DNA of 64,000 bases. Source: Cerioporus squamosus. Lineage: Eukaryota; Basidiomycota; Agaricomycetes; Polyporales; Polyporaceae. Location: positions 1-64,000 of the forward strand of contig JABYQS010000093.1 in NCBI GenBank assembly GCA_022592435.1, given 5' to 3'. This document shows positions 1-10,289 of the stretch, in pieces; position 1 is the stretch's first letter, and each line of letters starts with the position of its first letter. The position numbers and the translations under genes were made by a program. The notes under the pieces are model-generated. The model ran no database searches. It was not told the origin of the DNA and was given only the letters and a program-made list of their open reading frames with translations.

Positions 1-1425
1 GCAGAGCTCGTCCTCGTCCCAGTCGTAGGGTTCTCCTGATCAAGTAGTTGTCAGAAGCGAAGGTGTCATAGCAGAGACAAATGCACTAACCTATAGTGTG
101 CTTGGAATCGAACACGCCCTGCTTGTAGAGCTCGTTGTAGAGGTCCGCCTCCATTCGGACTTCCCACTTGCGGTACACGAGGACATACTTGTTGATGTAG
201 TTGTCGTTGGACCGGATGTTGAATGCCAAGGGACTCAGTGCAGTGGGAGAACCTACACAGTCTGCTTGATACTGCTCGCTCCGAAACTGAGCAGCATAGA
301 GGTGCAACAGAATCTTGAATTGGTGGTAGAGATCCTCGTCCGAGCAGAGAACCAAATACGGTGTTCCAGGCCAGAGGCCAAGGTGATGCAAAAGATCATG
401 AGCCGTGTGCCGGCCATAGCCATTGAACACTCCTTGTTGTTTGCAAATTACCTCGACCAAGGCATCCCTAGAAGGGACTCGAGCGTCCGGCCATGATGCA
501 AGAACTTCCGAGCGCCACTCATCAAGAGAGACCTCTGCCTGTGCATGCTCATGAGTCCAATCTGGACCATAGCCTTCGCCCCATATCGCAGACCAAAGCT
601 GATGTCAAGTCAGTCAGTACGAGGTGGCTCTGTCAAACAAAGAGGAACTCACAGCAGAACCAGGTTCCAGGTCATCTTGAGACCACTGCCGATCAAGGCT
701 CATGATGTGGACTACAACCAGTCTGGCGAAGTCTAAGACGACGAAAGTGTCGTGCTCACCGACAAAGGATGCGAACATCTCCATTGTCTGTTGCTTCTTG
801 AGGTGACGAGCATCGGGATCTGTCAGCTCTGATGGAACGACGAACGAGCGCATCTTGTCCGCTTTGGCCTTGGCCTTGTTCGAACCAGGGCAGTCCTGAG
901 CGACTACCCGCTCGTACTGGTCTCGAGTGAGGTAGGCTAGATGCCCTTCAAGGCCGAAATTGATGTGGATGGCATGCTGGAGCCCGTCAGCATGAAAGGA
1001 GAATGGAATAGAATGTACTCACATAACCTGCGGCAACAATCAACTCCTTGCCGCGCCCTTTGACACAGAGCTCTCCCTCCTCGAGCGGACGGTCGATGTA
1101 CCTCAACCAGGTTACACCATTATCCCCCTTGCAGCGTCGAAGATTATGAGGATGGACCGGAAAGTCCGCTTGTTCCGCCTCCAGTGTGTCTGTGTAGCCA
1201 AAGTTGTGAACGAAGCACGAGTTCCAAGGCTTGCTCTCCGTGCCCATCGCAAAGACCCGAGGGTGTATGCGGAGACGAGCTAAAAGTATGCTTAGAATGA
1301 TCAATGCTTGCATGGCAAGAGAATCTGGACGTACCTTTCAGTGAGGTCCTGTACTTCTGCTTGTGCTGCTGGCAAGCCTTGGTGACCAAATGTTCGAAAG
1401 CGGAGATGCAGTCGAGCTCAGGCAT
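1..1425 (-). CDS. Conserved hypothetical fungal protein, 3' end beyond the window
   Basis: I do not recognise the family. Six exons can be joined on the minus strand with canonical introns of 47-55 bp: 1335-1425, 1023-1279, 653-975, 91-598 and 1-35 plus whatever lies outside. All junctions keep one open frame, which supports a real gene. I chose the ATG at 1425 (MPELDC); the frame is open further upstream but has only non-ATG starts there. The product is soluble-looking, with no signal peptide or membrane segment. One stretch is rich in lysine (KAKAKADK) and is followed by a conserved-looking region with Trp and His residues. The reading frame leaves the left edge in an acidic stretch (DWDEDE). 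No catalytic motif was seen, so no function is proposed. Confidence 0.6.
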
Positions 1426-1535
1426 GACAGAGGTGGAATAGGAAGAGTAATAGGCAGCGAGAAACAGGCAAGTACGGGGGATGGTCACGGTTTATGGTGA
1501 GAGGTAGCAGCGGGAGCGCATCCTGGTTGTGTTAT

Positions 1536-1559
1536 GTCACGCGCAATATCACGCGTGAC
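1536..1559. promoter_or_regulatory. Perfect 8-bp inverted repeat upstream of the first gene
   Basis: GTCACGCG and CGCGTGAC face each other across an 8-nt spacer, about 110 bp upstream of the chosen start codon at 1425. The position suits a dimeric regulator site, but this is inference from symmetry and location only. Confidence 0.3.
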
Positions 1560-3740
1560 CATTCTCCCAAGCCGCCAGGCGCCGACTTGGGCATAGTTGT
1601 GTCTCGATTGCCTGCACTCTAATCACATTAGAAACACTTACCAGGGCTCCTCAGCGGCACACTGTACGTGCTAAAAATGATTTGAAGGCCAGTTATAATC
1701 ACTTGGAGGCAGAACGAGCAGGTGTGACATGAGCCGGCTACTCTACTGTACGGCGCGGCGGTCATCACTAACTTAGTCTCCCGTCCTCTTGCTCTCATCT
1801 CTCATCTCGCCACAGCCGCTGGACTTCAAGGGGACGTCAATGATCCTCACCCATGCTTTTGTGAGGCCCACCCTGCTAGAGCTGCTGCAACCGCCATCTC
1901 AGTCTGCAGAAATGTTCGTCCTCTTCTCACCTCACTGCAATCTGTTCCACTTCTTATACAAGTCCATCATGCTGAACAATGCTGTGGCAGACTTCTCGCA
2001 GAGGGAGCAGTTCTTCTCGCAGTACTGGTCAGAGTGTCTGCTGCACGGTTTGGGAGGTACAGGGGAGATGTCATCCGGGACGTGATGGGCGGAGTGGGCG
2101 GGAACACCTCTGGCACAACCACGAAAGTACTCGCCCCAAATGCTGGTTGTCCCATTCTCGGCATCACGCAGTTATTGGCCAGCACACCTCAAGCGTCCAC
2201 CTCTCCCTCGCGGGGACCCACACGGCCACTGCTTGCAGGAGACTTGTCTCTTTTGCGCGCATGCTGAAGTAGCACGTAGCAGTCCCCGCTTCAGAAGAGC
2301 GACGCCATCTTGCCCAGCGCTCCGTACGGTGAGCTCTCCTACCTCTCCTCTGCATCCCATCCAAGTCCCTTTCTCAGACAACGAGATATGCCACACCGTC
2401 ATCCTTCGTCCTAACCCTCGACCCGCACCCAAACCCTGCGGGGGAGAACTACTCGCACTACGGTCTGGAACACTTTTGTCCTGTCCACGGTGTTGGAGCT
2501 GATCAATATCGCGGTGCGGGCTCACGAGCAACGTCACGTCCTTGCTCCCCAGCAAAAACGTCAACAAGATCTTGCGGCTCGTCGCCGATGCGCGTGGGGA
2601 GAACGTCAAGATGCGTACAGATGACAGAGGTGGTAGTTGCGCGATCACTCCCCTCGCTCTCGGTCGTGCTCCTCCCGCTCGTCTGAGTTGCTCGTCTTGT
2701 GCGGCTACCTGCTGGGACCCTATGGTCTATCAATGAGTTCTCTCTCTCACTTCCCTCGCACCGTTGCACACGCTTTTCCACCTCACCCTACCCGTGTTCG
2801 TTCTGTAAGACATGCGCCCCAAGTTTGCGCTTCCATACTTTGCCGTCCGCATCTCCATGTCATCTACCTCCCTGGCTCCAGTACGGCGCTGGATCTGCGA
2901 GATCCAGATGTGCATCTGATCCTCGTTGAACAGGAGCGTGGTGCCCGCCTTAGCAAGCTCAACGAGTCGCTGCACAGCTCACCACTCTGGGACTGCCAGA
3001 ACGAGCGGACTGCTCATGTCCGCACACGCGATACGCTCCCGTTCTGCTGGCGTGCAGCTCTTCGCCCACACCGATTGTATCGCTGGTGGTCTCCCAACTC
3101 GCGAACAACGGGCTGTCTGTATAGAGAGGAGGTCGAGACGGCCTCCGGTCAGACTCGCAGACTCGCAAACCGGACAGTGGAACAGCGCGACGTCGTGTTG
3201 TCGTCCGCCTTCGCGCTGGTACACTGGCTGCGTTTGGTCAGCCTCGTGCTGCCAGTAGGAAGCGCGAGCAGGAAGATGACAAGGGCCGCGCGGATCTTGT
3301 TGCCCCGTAGTCGTGCATACACTCGCTTCGCGCGACTAGGAGCATCCTGTCCCCACACTGCCCCGTCACCTCTTCGTTGTCCTATACGTGGGTGTATCTT
3401 CGCTGCTGCCACTGGACTCTGCGAGACCCGTTTCCCATTTCACTTGTGCTCTGCCCATTCGCCCGGCCTGGAGCTCTGCATCGCACGACGCGGTCGCTCG
3501 ACTCCCCGACTCAGCGCACCTGGCAGATGTGTTGCCAGTGCTCGGGCTGTCTGCTCTCGGTAGACCAGTGCATACGGCCGTCTCGTTCGAGCCGCCCAGA
3601 GGCATTGTCAGACGTGTCTGTGCATCGTGCGGGCGCAGGCCGGGGCGACGACTGATTCTGTTGGCTTCGCTTCTCTCTTCATCCACTGCTCTATTCTCTG
3701 CTGCTGCCCTTGCATAAGAGTTCACAGGCTAACTCGCTGT
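1560..3740. other. No gene identified
   Basis: The stretch is GC-rich and carries long accidental open frames on both strands, including 308 codons at 2637-3563 on the plus strand. None has a recognisable motif, a plausible intron pattern or a likely composition; the translations are dominated by Arg, Ser and Pro. It may be old transposon or gene debris upstream of the broken G-alpha gene. Confidence 0.4.
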
Positions 3741-3750
3741 CGCCCTAAGG

Positions 3751-4962
3751 AACATCAAGCAGCTGCTCGAGATTCTGCAGGAAGAATGGGAGTTGTCGCT
3801 GCAGATGACGACGCCGTCCTCGATCGCAAAAGGCAAGGGCGTGGCTGGCTGCACACCGTCGTCACCCGGGGTGCGCTTCTCGACGTCCCCGCTAAACGAC
3901 AACCACCGGCGGATCCGCATGCGGCTGTCGGCGCTGCTCCCGATCGAGGCGGAGCTCATGCGCAAGCTGATGCCCGACGGCGGCGCGGCGGACCGCGACG
4001 TCTGTGTGCGCGCGGGCAGCGGGTGGAAGGGCATCCTGACGGCGATCAACGCGAACACGAGCACCTGCCCGAGAAGCCGCCGCTCGTGCTCGTGTCCGCG
4101 ATGAAGGGCGCACAGTCGCGGCCGAGTACGGGCGACGCACGGTTCAAGGACAACCCGACGGCGGTGCTCGCTGCATGCCGGGACGACATCATCATGCTGT
4201 GGGAGGACGCGATCGTCCAAGGCGTGCTCAAGAAGCAGAACGCGCGCATACAGGATATGCCGGGGTTGTGAGTGTCTCTTGTCTGCTCTGTCCGTGCTCC
4301 TTTGCTGACATGCACGTAGCTTTCTGAACGATGCAGGCCAGATTGCAGTGATGAACTACGAGCCCACAGATGGTGCGTCCACCGTCTATCCGCACTGCGC
4401 CCTTTCTCACAGCAGGCTAGACGACATCGTACGCGCGCGCATACGCACGCTCGGCGTTGAGGAGCACCACTTCACCATGGAGGGCGGTACGTCCCCGGCC
4501 TTCCAGCCTCCAGAGCCTATCTCGACGCTCACGCGCTCGCACAGGTGCGCTCCCGGGAATGGAGTGGTACATCTACGACGTCAGCAGGAGCCGGAGCGTA
4601 GTACGTCCGCTACCTCTTGCTTTGCTGCGCCTCCCCGTGTGCCCGTGTGCTGATGACTTCGCTCCCGGCAGCGACAACACTGGATCCCGTTCTTTGACGA
4701 CGTGCAGGCGATCATCTTCCTCGCGCCGCTCGCGTTCAACCTCGTGCTCGAGGAGGACCCGAAGGTGAACCGACTGGTGCGTCCGCCCGCTGCTCGCTGC
4801 TCGCTATCTGTTGCTGAGGCTCACGCCAGCCGGGCTTAACTCCACAGGTTCAACATGATGCCAGCAGCTGTGCTGGCGATACTCGACGCGGTAGAACCAG
4901 CAAGACGCAGCCACCCTCAAAGCGGTATTCCTTGTGCCTGCAGAGCTCATACGATCTCTGGT
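3751..4962 (+). pseudogene. Broken G-protein alpha subunit gene
   Basis: The exons resemble the long basidiomycete G-alpha subunits, the GTPases of heterotrimeric G proteins at the plasma membrane. Visible parts in order are: a helical-domain segment with the HRRIRMRL and RAGSGWKGIL signatures (about 3760-4045); the DNPTAVLAACRDDI...LWED segment (4145-4210); the switch-like VRARIRTLGVEEH (4430-4470); the G3 region EWYIYDV (4561-4592); PFFDDVQAIIFLAP (4690-4730); and a C-terminal ATLKAV...AELI tail (about 4905-4940). Breaks: no P-loop exon is found upstream. A frameshift lies near 4050-4060. The G3 motif DVGGSR reads DVSRSR. The block with the NKxD guanine-recognition motif is missing between 4775 and 4860. 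It is therefore unlikely to bind GTP. Confidence 0.7.
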
Positions 4963-5094
4963 AGGTACTCACTCACCTTCTGCTCGCCGTCGTCGTCTGG
5001 TCGTCGATGCAAAAGGACCTGATCTTCTCGACTGGCAGCGCGGCTTCTCATTGTCAAGGTTGTGCGCAGCCCGCAGATTGTCTTGTTCACAGCG

Positions 5095-5400
5095 CGGGCA
5101 AGACAAGACGAAGAGAGAGCGAGACGGACGCAGCACGGACAGCGTCGACCACGCCGATGCCACAGACGTGACGCGACGGCGACAAGCGCCCTGCATACCC
5201 CTTGCATCCCAGCCACTACCTTCTCCTCTTCCTTGCGGAGACGTTATTGCGATGCCGCCCATACGCATCCAGCAGCAACCAGGTCTGCGAGTTCAAGTCC
5301 TGCGGCGGACCCCGGAAGCATAGGTCCCTTCCACCACTCACGTCCGCCATCGGCCCATATGGCGCGGGCAAATTGAACCTCTGGAGATCTGAGACAACGG
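5095..5400 (+). pseudogene. Degenerate SMC1 5' fragment, copy 1
   Basis: This copy shares its upstream leader and first coding exon with copy 2 at 6230. The ATG at 5252 begins a reading related to the N terminus of SMC1, the cohesin ATPase, but the Walker A region has decayed to GPYGAGKLN, and insertions and substitutions disturb the frame before it. The similarity stops at about 5390, where sequence related to the 162-bp repeat starts. Everything after the Walker A exon is absent, so no cohesin function is possible. I assign it by comparison with copy 2. Confidence 0.6.
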
Positions 5401-5439
5401 GCAGACGAGGCAGACACATTGCAATCACGTCGTTGTTGT

Positions 5440-5775
5440 CGTTGCTCCCATTGAGGCGCCCACGAACACGACAACAGAAATGCCCATAGATACGTGGCAA
5501 GTCCGTGCTCTAGCGTCGGACTTGCTGCGCTGAATTGCTGACATGTTATTCTCCCAGTTTGGCGCCGTTTCGCACTGAAATTTGGTGGACGGACATGCCC
5601 TCGTCGACGTCGTCGAGGCGCCCGCAAACACGACCACAGAATTACAGATAGAAATATGGCAAGTCCGCGCCTTTTAGCCGGACTTGCTGCGCTGTATTGC
5701 TGACGTCTTCCCCTCCCAGGTTCGTGCAGTTTCGCGCCAGAATTTGATTGACGGACATGCCGCGTCAAAAGTCTC
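5440..5775. repeat. 162-bp tandem repeat, block 1 (two units)
   Basis: Two units follow SMC1 fragment copy 1. The marker GCAAGTCCG occurs at 5497 and 5659, exactly 162 bp apart. Each unit has the arms GCAAGTCCG and CGGACTTGC separated by 11 nt, then a TTGCTGAC...TTCTCCCAG-like stretch resembling a branch site and 3' splice site, then GTTTGCGCAGTTTCGCGC-like sequence. Block 2 lies at 6870-8050. Confidence 0.85.
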
Positions 5776-6229
5776 GTAACAGTCCTCAAGACCGTGTGTG
5801 ACCCCACTATACACCGTACCGACGAGTTTCAAAACCGTCATTACGACCAGGTGCGGGTGGCTGCCCGCTGCGTCAACGTTCCCCTCATATTTCCCCCGTC
5901 CCTTGCTGTCTCTGACGACTTGTTGTTTCCTAGGCTACGTCTGCCCGTCCGCATCACATGCGACATTGATCGCAGCGATATCACGACTTTGAGGGAATCG
6001 TCTTCGTCGCTCTGTCACCTGTGACCCCAAGGGTCGACACCGTTCTCCTGGCCGACACATGTCCCGGACAACCCTGCGACCACATGACACGACCTCTACG
6101 AGTACCGGAGGCTCTACACGACACGATCGCGGGACCGGCAACCAAGGTCTCACAATAGACTTTGTCTTATGCAATCGGCGAAGGGGCCGCGGGTGTTGGA
6201 CGGCAGGTGAGAGTGAAGAAGGGCGGACA
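5776..6229. other. No gene identified between repeat block 1 and SMC1 copy 2
   Basis: This 450-bp stretch separates the first repeat block from the leader of SMC1 copy 2. I saw no motif, intron-supported frame or repeat unit in it. Confidence 0.4.
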
Positions 6230-6660
6230 GGCAGCGCAGGAGCAGTGGCAGACAGACAGGGAGAGCGCGAGAACACAGCGAGACGGATGCAGCGCAGACG
6301 ATGTCGACCAGGGCGCTGAAGCCACCGTAGACGCGACCGCGACCAGCGCCTGCATACCCCTCTCCTCCCAGCCACCACCTTCTCCTCTTCCTCGCGGAGA
6401 CGTTGTCGCGATGCCGCTCATAGGCATCCAGGTTTGCAACTTCAAATCCTACCGCGGACCCCCAATCATAGGCCCCTTCTGCAAATTCACGGCCGTCATC
6501 GGCCCAAATGGCACGGGCAAGTCGAACCTCATGGACGGCATCTCGCTGGTGCTCGCTGTCAAGTCAGTGCACCTCCAGTCAAGCCAGCAGAAAGACCTGG
6601 TGTACCGCGCGGCCCCGGACCACCCTGCTCTGATTCAGCGTCCTCGATGCGCCTCCCCGA
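6230..6660 (+). pseudogene. SMC1 N-terminal fragment with intact Walker A, copy 2
   Basis: From the ATG at 6411 the frame reads the conserved start of SMC1-type cohesin ATPases: a short beta strand, CNFKSYRG, a FTAVIGPNGTGKSNLMD Walker A segment, and SSQQKDLVYR. Some 180 bp upstream also match copy 1, so the promoter or leader was duplicated too. The similarity ends at about 6615; the coiled coils, hinge, ABC signature and Walker B that make up the other 90 percent of SMC1 are absent. The fragment could at most encode a short peptide. It looks like a captured or duplicated gene start, and a full SMC1 gene should exist elsewhere in the genome. Confidence 0.75.
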
Positions 6661-6869
6661 CGTCCTCAAATAATCGCGCCGACCTCGGAGACACTACGCA
6701 GAGACGAGGAGACAACGTGTACACGTTGTCTCTGACCATCTCCACATTGTGCCCGCGTCCAGCTACCCCACATGTCCCATGTATCCCTCCACCGCCCTCG
6801 CCACACGTCCTCGACACCCTCAGATGACCGTCTCGATGGCGGAGTTCCGAGACAACGCGCAGACGAGGC

Positions 6870-8050
6870 AGACACCGTGCCATCGCGGCGTCCTCGTCGT
6901 CCTCGAGGTGCCCACGAACATGACGACAGAATTGCCGATAAAACCATGGCAAGTCCGCGCCTTTTCGTCGGACTTGCTGCGCTAGATTGCTGACTCGTTC
7001 TTCTTCCAGGTTTGCGCAGTTTGCGACAAAATTCGGTCGACGAACATCCCGTCGTCGTCCTCGAGGCGCCCGCGAACAACGCGACATGAATTGCGGATAG
7101 GACTTATGGCAAGTCCGTGTTCTGGTGTCGAACTTGCTGCGCTGGATTTCTTACGTGTTCTTCTTCTAGGTTTGCGCAGTTTCGCGCGGAAATTGGGTCG
7201 ACGAACATCCCATCGTCCTCCTTGTCGAGGCGCCCGCGAAGACAACGATAGAAATGCCGATAGATACGTGGCAAGTCCGTGCCTTAGCGTCGGACTTGCT
7301 GCACTAGATTGCTGACTCGTTCTCTTTTCAGGCTCACGCAGTTTCACGCTGAATTTCGCTCGACAAACATCCCGTCCACGTCATCCTCGAGGCCCCCGCG
7401 AACCATGCGACAGAATTGTGGATATGAATATCGCAAGTCCGTGCTTTAGCGTCGGACTTGCTGTGCTGGCCTTCTGATGTGTTCGTCTTCCAGGTTTGCG
7501 CAGGTTCGCACGCAAATGCGGTCAAGGAACTTGCCGTCGCCGTCGTCGTCGTCGAGGCGCCCGCGAACACGACGACAGAATTGCAGATAGAACCATGGCA
7601 AGTCCGCGCGACCCGCTGCGCTGGATTGCTGATGTCCTCTCCACCCAGTTATGCACAGTTTCGCGCTAAAATTCACTCGACAAACATCCCGTCGTCGACG
7701 TCCTCGAGGCGCCCACGAACAGGCCGACCGAATTGCGGATAGAAATATGGCAAGTCCACGCCTTGTCGTCGGATTTGCCGTGCTGCATTGCTGACGTGCT
7801 CTTCTCCCAGGTTCTCACAGTTTTGCGCCGAAATTCAGTCGACAAACATCCCGTCGTCGACGCCCTCGAGGCGCCCGTGGACATGTCGACAGAATTGCAG
7901 ATAGGCCTATGGCAAGTGCGCACCTTCTCGTCAGACTTGCTGTGCTAGAATTCTGACGTGTTCTTATTCTGGTTTTGCGCAGGTTCGCGCCAAAATCCAG
8001 TCAACAAACATCCCTTCACGGTCGCCATCGAGGCGCCCGTGAACAGGCAG
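6870..8050. repeat. 162-bp tandem repeat, block 2 (seven units plus partial end)
   Basis: The marker GCAAGTCC or a close variant occurs at 6949, 7109, 7271, 7433, 7598, 7750 and 7912. Spacings are 160, 162, 162, 165, 152 and 162 bp. The hairpin arms are retained in most units. The unit at 7598 has lost its second arm, and those at 7750 and 7912 carry arm substitutions. Each unit also holds CTCGAGGCGCCCGCGAAC-like and GACGACAGAATTGC-like segments and a pyrimidine-rich CAG stretch. The array ends 10 bp short of the integrase stop codon at 8060. The period is a multiple of three, but no frame stays open through the whole array. Confidence 0.9.
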
Positions 8051-8059
8051 GCAGTTATA

Positions 8060-9742
8060 TTACATGTCACCAGTGCTGGCCTGTAGCCTGGTGTAGTAAA
8101 GCGTGACAGCCTCAATATATACATCGATCCCCCAGTTGCCGTCGTCCCGGTCAAAGTCAAACCCCTGCAAGATTTCCCGACCTCGATCCAACTCATCGTC
8201 GCTGTTCAGCAGTACACCCGCATCCCTCTGCTGTTGGGCATCCTCGGTGCCCAGTTCAGGTCCTCCTTGTGTTGGATCATCGTTCATCTCGGCCACAGGA
8301 GGTGCAGGTGCTCGCTGGTCAACACCGTATGCAGGATCAGCATTGACATCCTCCACTGGATCCCCAGGGTCACCCGTCCAGTAGCCCCGGTTGATCGCAG
8401 TCTCGCGGCTGAGTTCGTAGAGAGCGACTGGTGTACGATTGTGCTCCGTTCGCAGCTTGTGATGATTCCAGGCATCGTGCGTGCGGTCAAGGGAGGCCTG
8501 GATGCGTGCATGGAAGACAAGGAAGAGGCAGACACGATGTACCTCCTCATCCATGTCCAGGAGCCCTGCTTGCTCGAGGTACATGAATATCTGTCGGAAT
8601 GTCTCCAGGCAGTCCTTGCGGACATCCCTCCAGAGACGCTCAATACGCACATTGTGCAATGAGCTATAAGAGAAAGCAATTAGAGCCAGAGAGAGCAAAG
8701 ACAAGCATGGCATACCGTCCACAAAGGAATGCACGGTGAGCCTCTCCCCAATGCTCCTTCATCTTCCGCTCAACCTCATTGTTCTCTGTTCCGTAGTTGC
8801 CTCGAGCTCGGCTCGGCCAGCCATAGAACTCAACAGCATCCTTGAAGAGAGACCACACTGTTCGGGCCCGTTTGTTTGAACAACAAACGATGTAGATGAT
8901 GAGGCGAGAGAACCCATTGATGCAGCCATGCACATAGAAGCCCCACGGTCGCAGCTTCTCGTTGCCATCGATGTGCCAGAGGGCGTTAGAGCCCCGGACC
9001 TTGTAGACACGTCTCTTGATGATACCTGCCCATCTTCGTGGTTGTCAAAACATGGGACCTGACAAGAAAGACTTGTCACATACCGAACGAGCACACCAAT
9101 AGGGTCGACTCTCTGCATGCTCTCCTTGACACGTGCAAGGGGCACGTGGATGCCACGTGACTCTAGATGGCCGTGGACGATGGTAGAACCAACAAAGGGA
9201 TGCAGGATAGAGATCTCCGCGACCACCTCGTCAAGCTCATCGTCAGAGATGTCTGCATGCTCTGGCCGAGCAGTTGACAATCCCGCACGGCGGAGATGAT
9301 TATAGAGGGTCTTGCGATCAACCCCCATGGCAGTGGCAACATCCTTCCATGAGTTGCCCAGATTGTGGAGCTGCTGAGCTCTATGAACGTCAATGAGGTA
9401 GGCAGGTCGACCACTGCCACCAGGAGTAGCACGAGGGATGCGAGAGTTGGCAGGAGGCGGGGGGGATAACAGGAATTCTTCAAGGGGAAGGAGGAGGTGT
9501 GAGACATAGGTGACCAAATTGCGAAGCTCCTCTGCTGTTGCCAGAGGATCGTGGAGATGAAGCATGATGCCATGGATGACGTGAAGCTGCCTGACAATGC
9601 GCTCCACTGCTGGGACCTCAGCATTAGGCAGGGAATTGATGATGAACTGAGCATCCGTGCAGATCCTGTGAGCCTCAATGTAGAACTGAGTTATAGACTC
9701 GTCACCAAGGGTGGCAGGCTCTTCAGAGGGAGGTGAGGACAT
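8060..9742 (-). CDS. Transposon-derived integrase-core (rve/DDE) protein
   Basis: Three exons (9084-9742, 8716-9033, 8060-8663; introns 50 and 52 bp) give a continuous 526-residue protein starting MSSPPSEEP. An N-terminal helix-turn-helix region (around SWKDVATAMGVDRKTLYNHLRRAG) precedes an integrase core. The first Asp lies in WHIDGNEKL and the Glu in HNVRIERLWRDV. The expected second Asp, just before YGTENN, is Asn (GNYGTENN). An acidic, low-complexity tail of about 100 residues follows. The family is found in fungi and animals as a mobile-element or domesticated integrase. The Asp-to-Asn change would remove a metal ligand, so strand transfer is probably lost even though the frame is intact. 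I found no terminal repeats around it. Confidence 0.7.
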
Positions 9743-10289
9743 GGTGGGCAGAGAGAGGAAGGAGAGGAGAAATTTGACCAAGAGTAATAAGATTTTGCTG
9801 TTGAAATTTATAAACAGTGATAAAGTTGTCAGTATCATTTTGGCAGCCCTTGGCTTAATGACAGGAGTTGCGGCACTTGCCCTGATGCAGCATAAGTTGC
9901 TGCATAACATGAGATGCGTTCAAACAACATTGCGCCAATGAGAACTTTGAACAGGATGCGGGACAAAAATAAATGAACAGAAGAAGCGTCAAATGCCAAA
10001 TTCTACAAGATGTGTTATGGAAAAAGATGCGTTCACAGGGTTCAAACATCTATGGTGCATACCTGATGTGTGTTGAGATGAGATGCAGCAAACAAAGTTA
10101 CAGCACAAAAGATGCGTATATGGGGATCTGTTGGAGGAGCTGGCAAAATCTCAGGAAAGTTGTGTGTTTTACGAGAAAAGATGTGTCTCAAGAGCAAAGT
10201 TGCAGCAAAGGAATTTTTCCCCAGTATACCTGCCATAATCCAGAACACGGTACTTCGAGATATCGTATGGACCGTTGGCAACGTGAAAC
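9743..10289. other. Non-coding stretch between two transposon genes
   Basis: AT-richer than its neighbours. The words GATGC, GTTGC and GTTCAAAC recur several times between 9880 and 10200 without a fixed period. I saw no gene in it. Confidence 0.35.

Noticed and set aside
2637..3563. Plus-strand open frame of 308 codons
   Set aside because: Arg/Ser/Pro-rich translation without motif, splice pattern or promoter; long frames are expected by chance in this GC-rich stretch.
5440..8050. Possible CRISPR-like array
   Set aside because: Units are 162 bp, wholly repetitive without unique spacers, and the genome is fungal.
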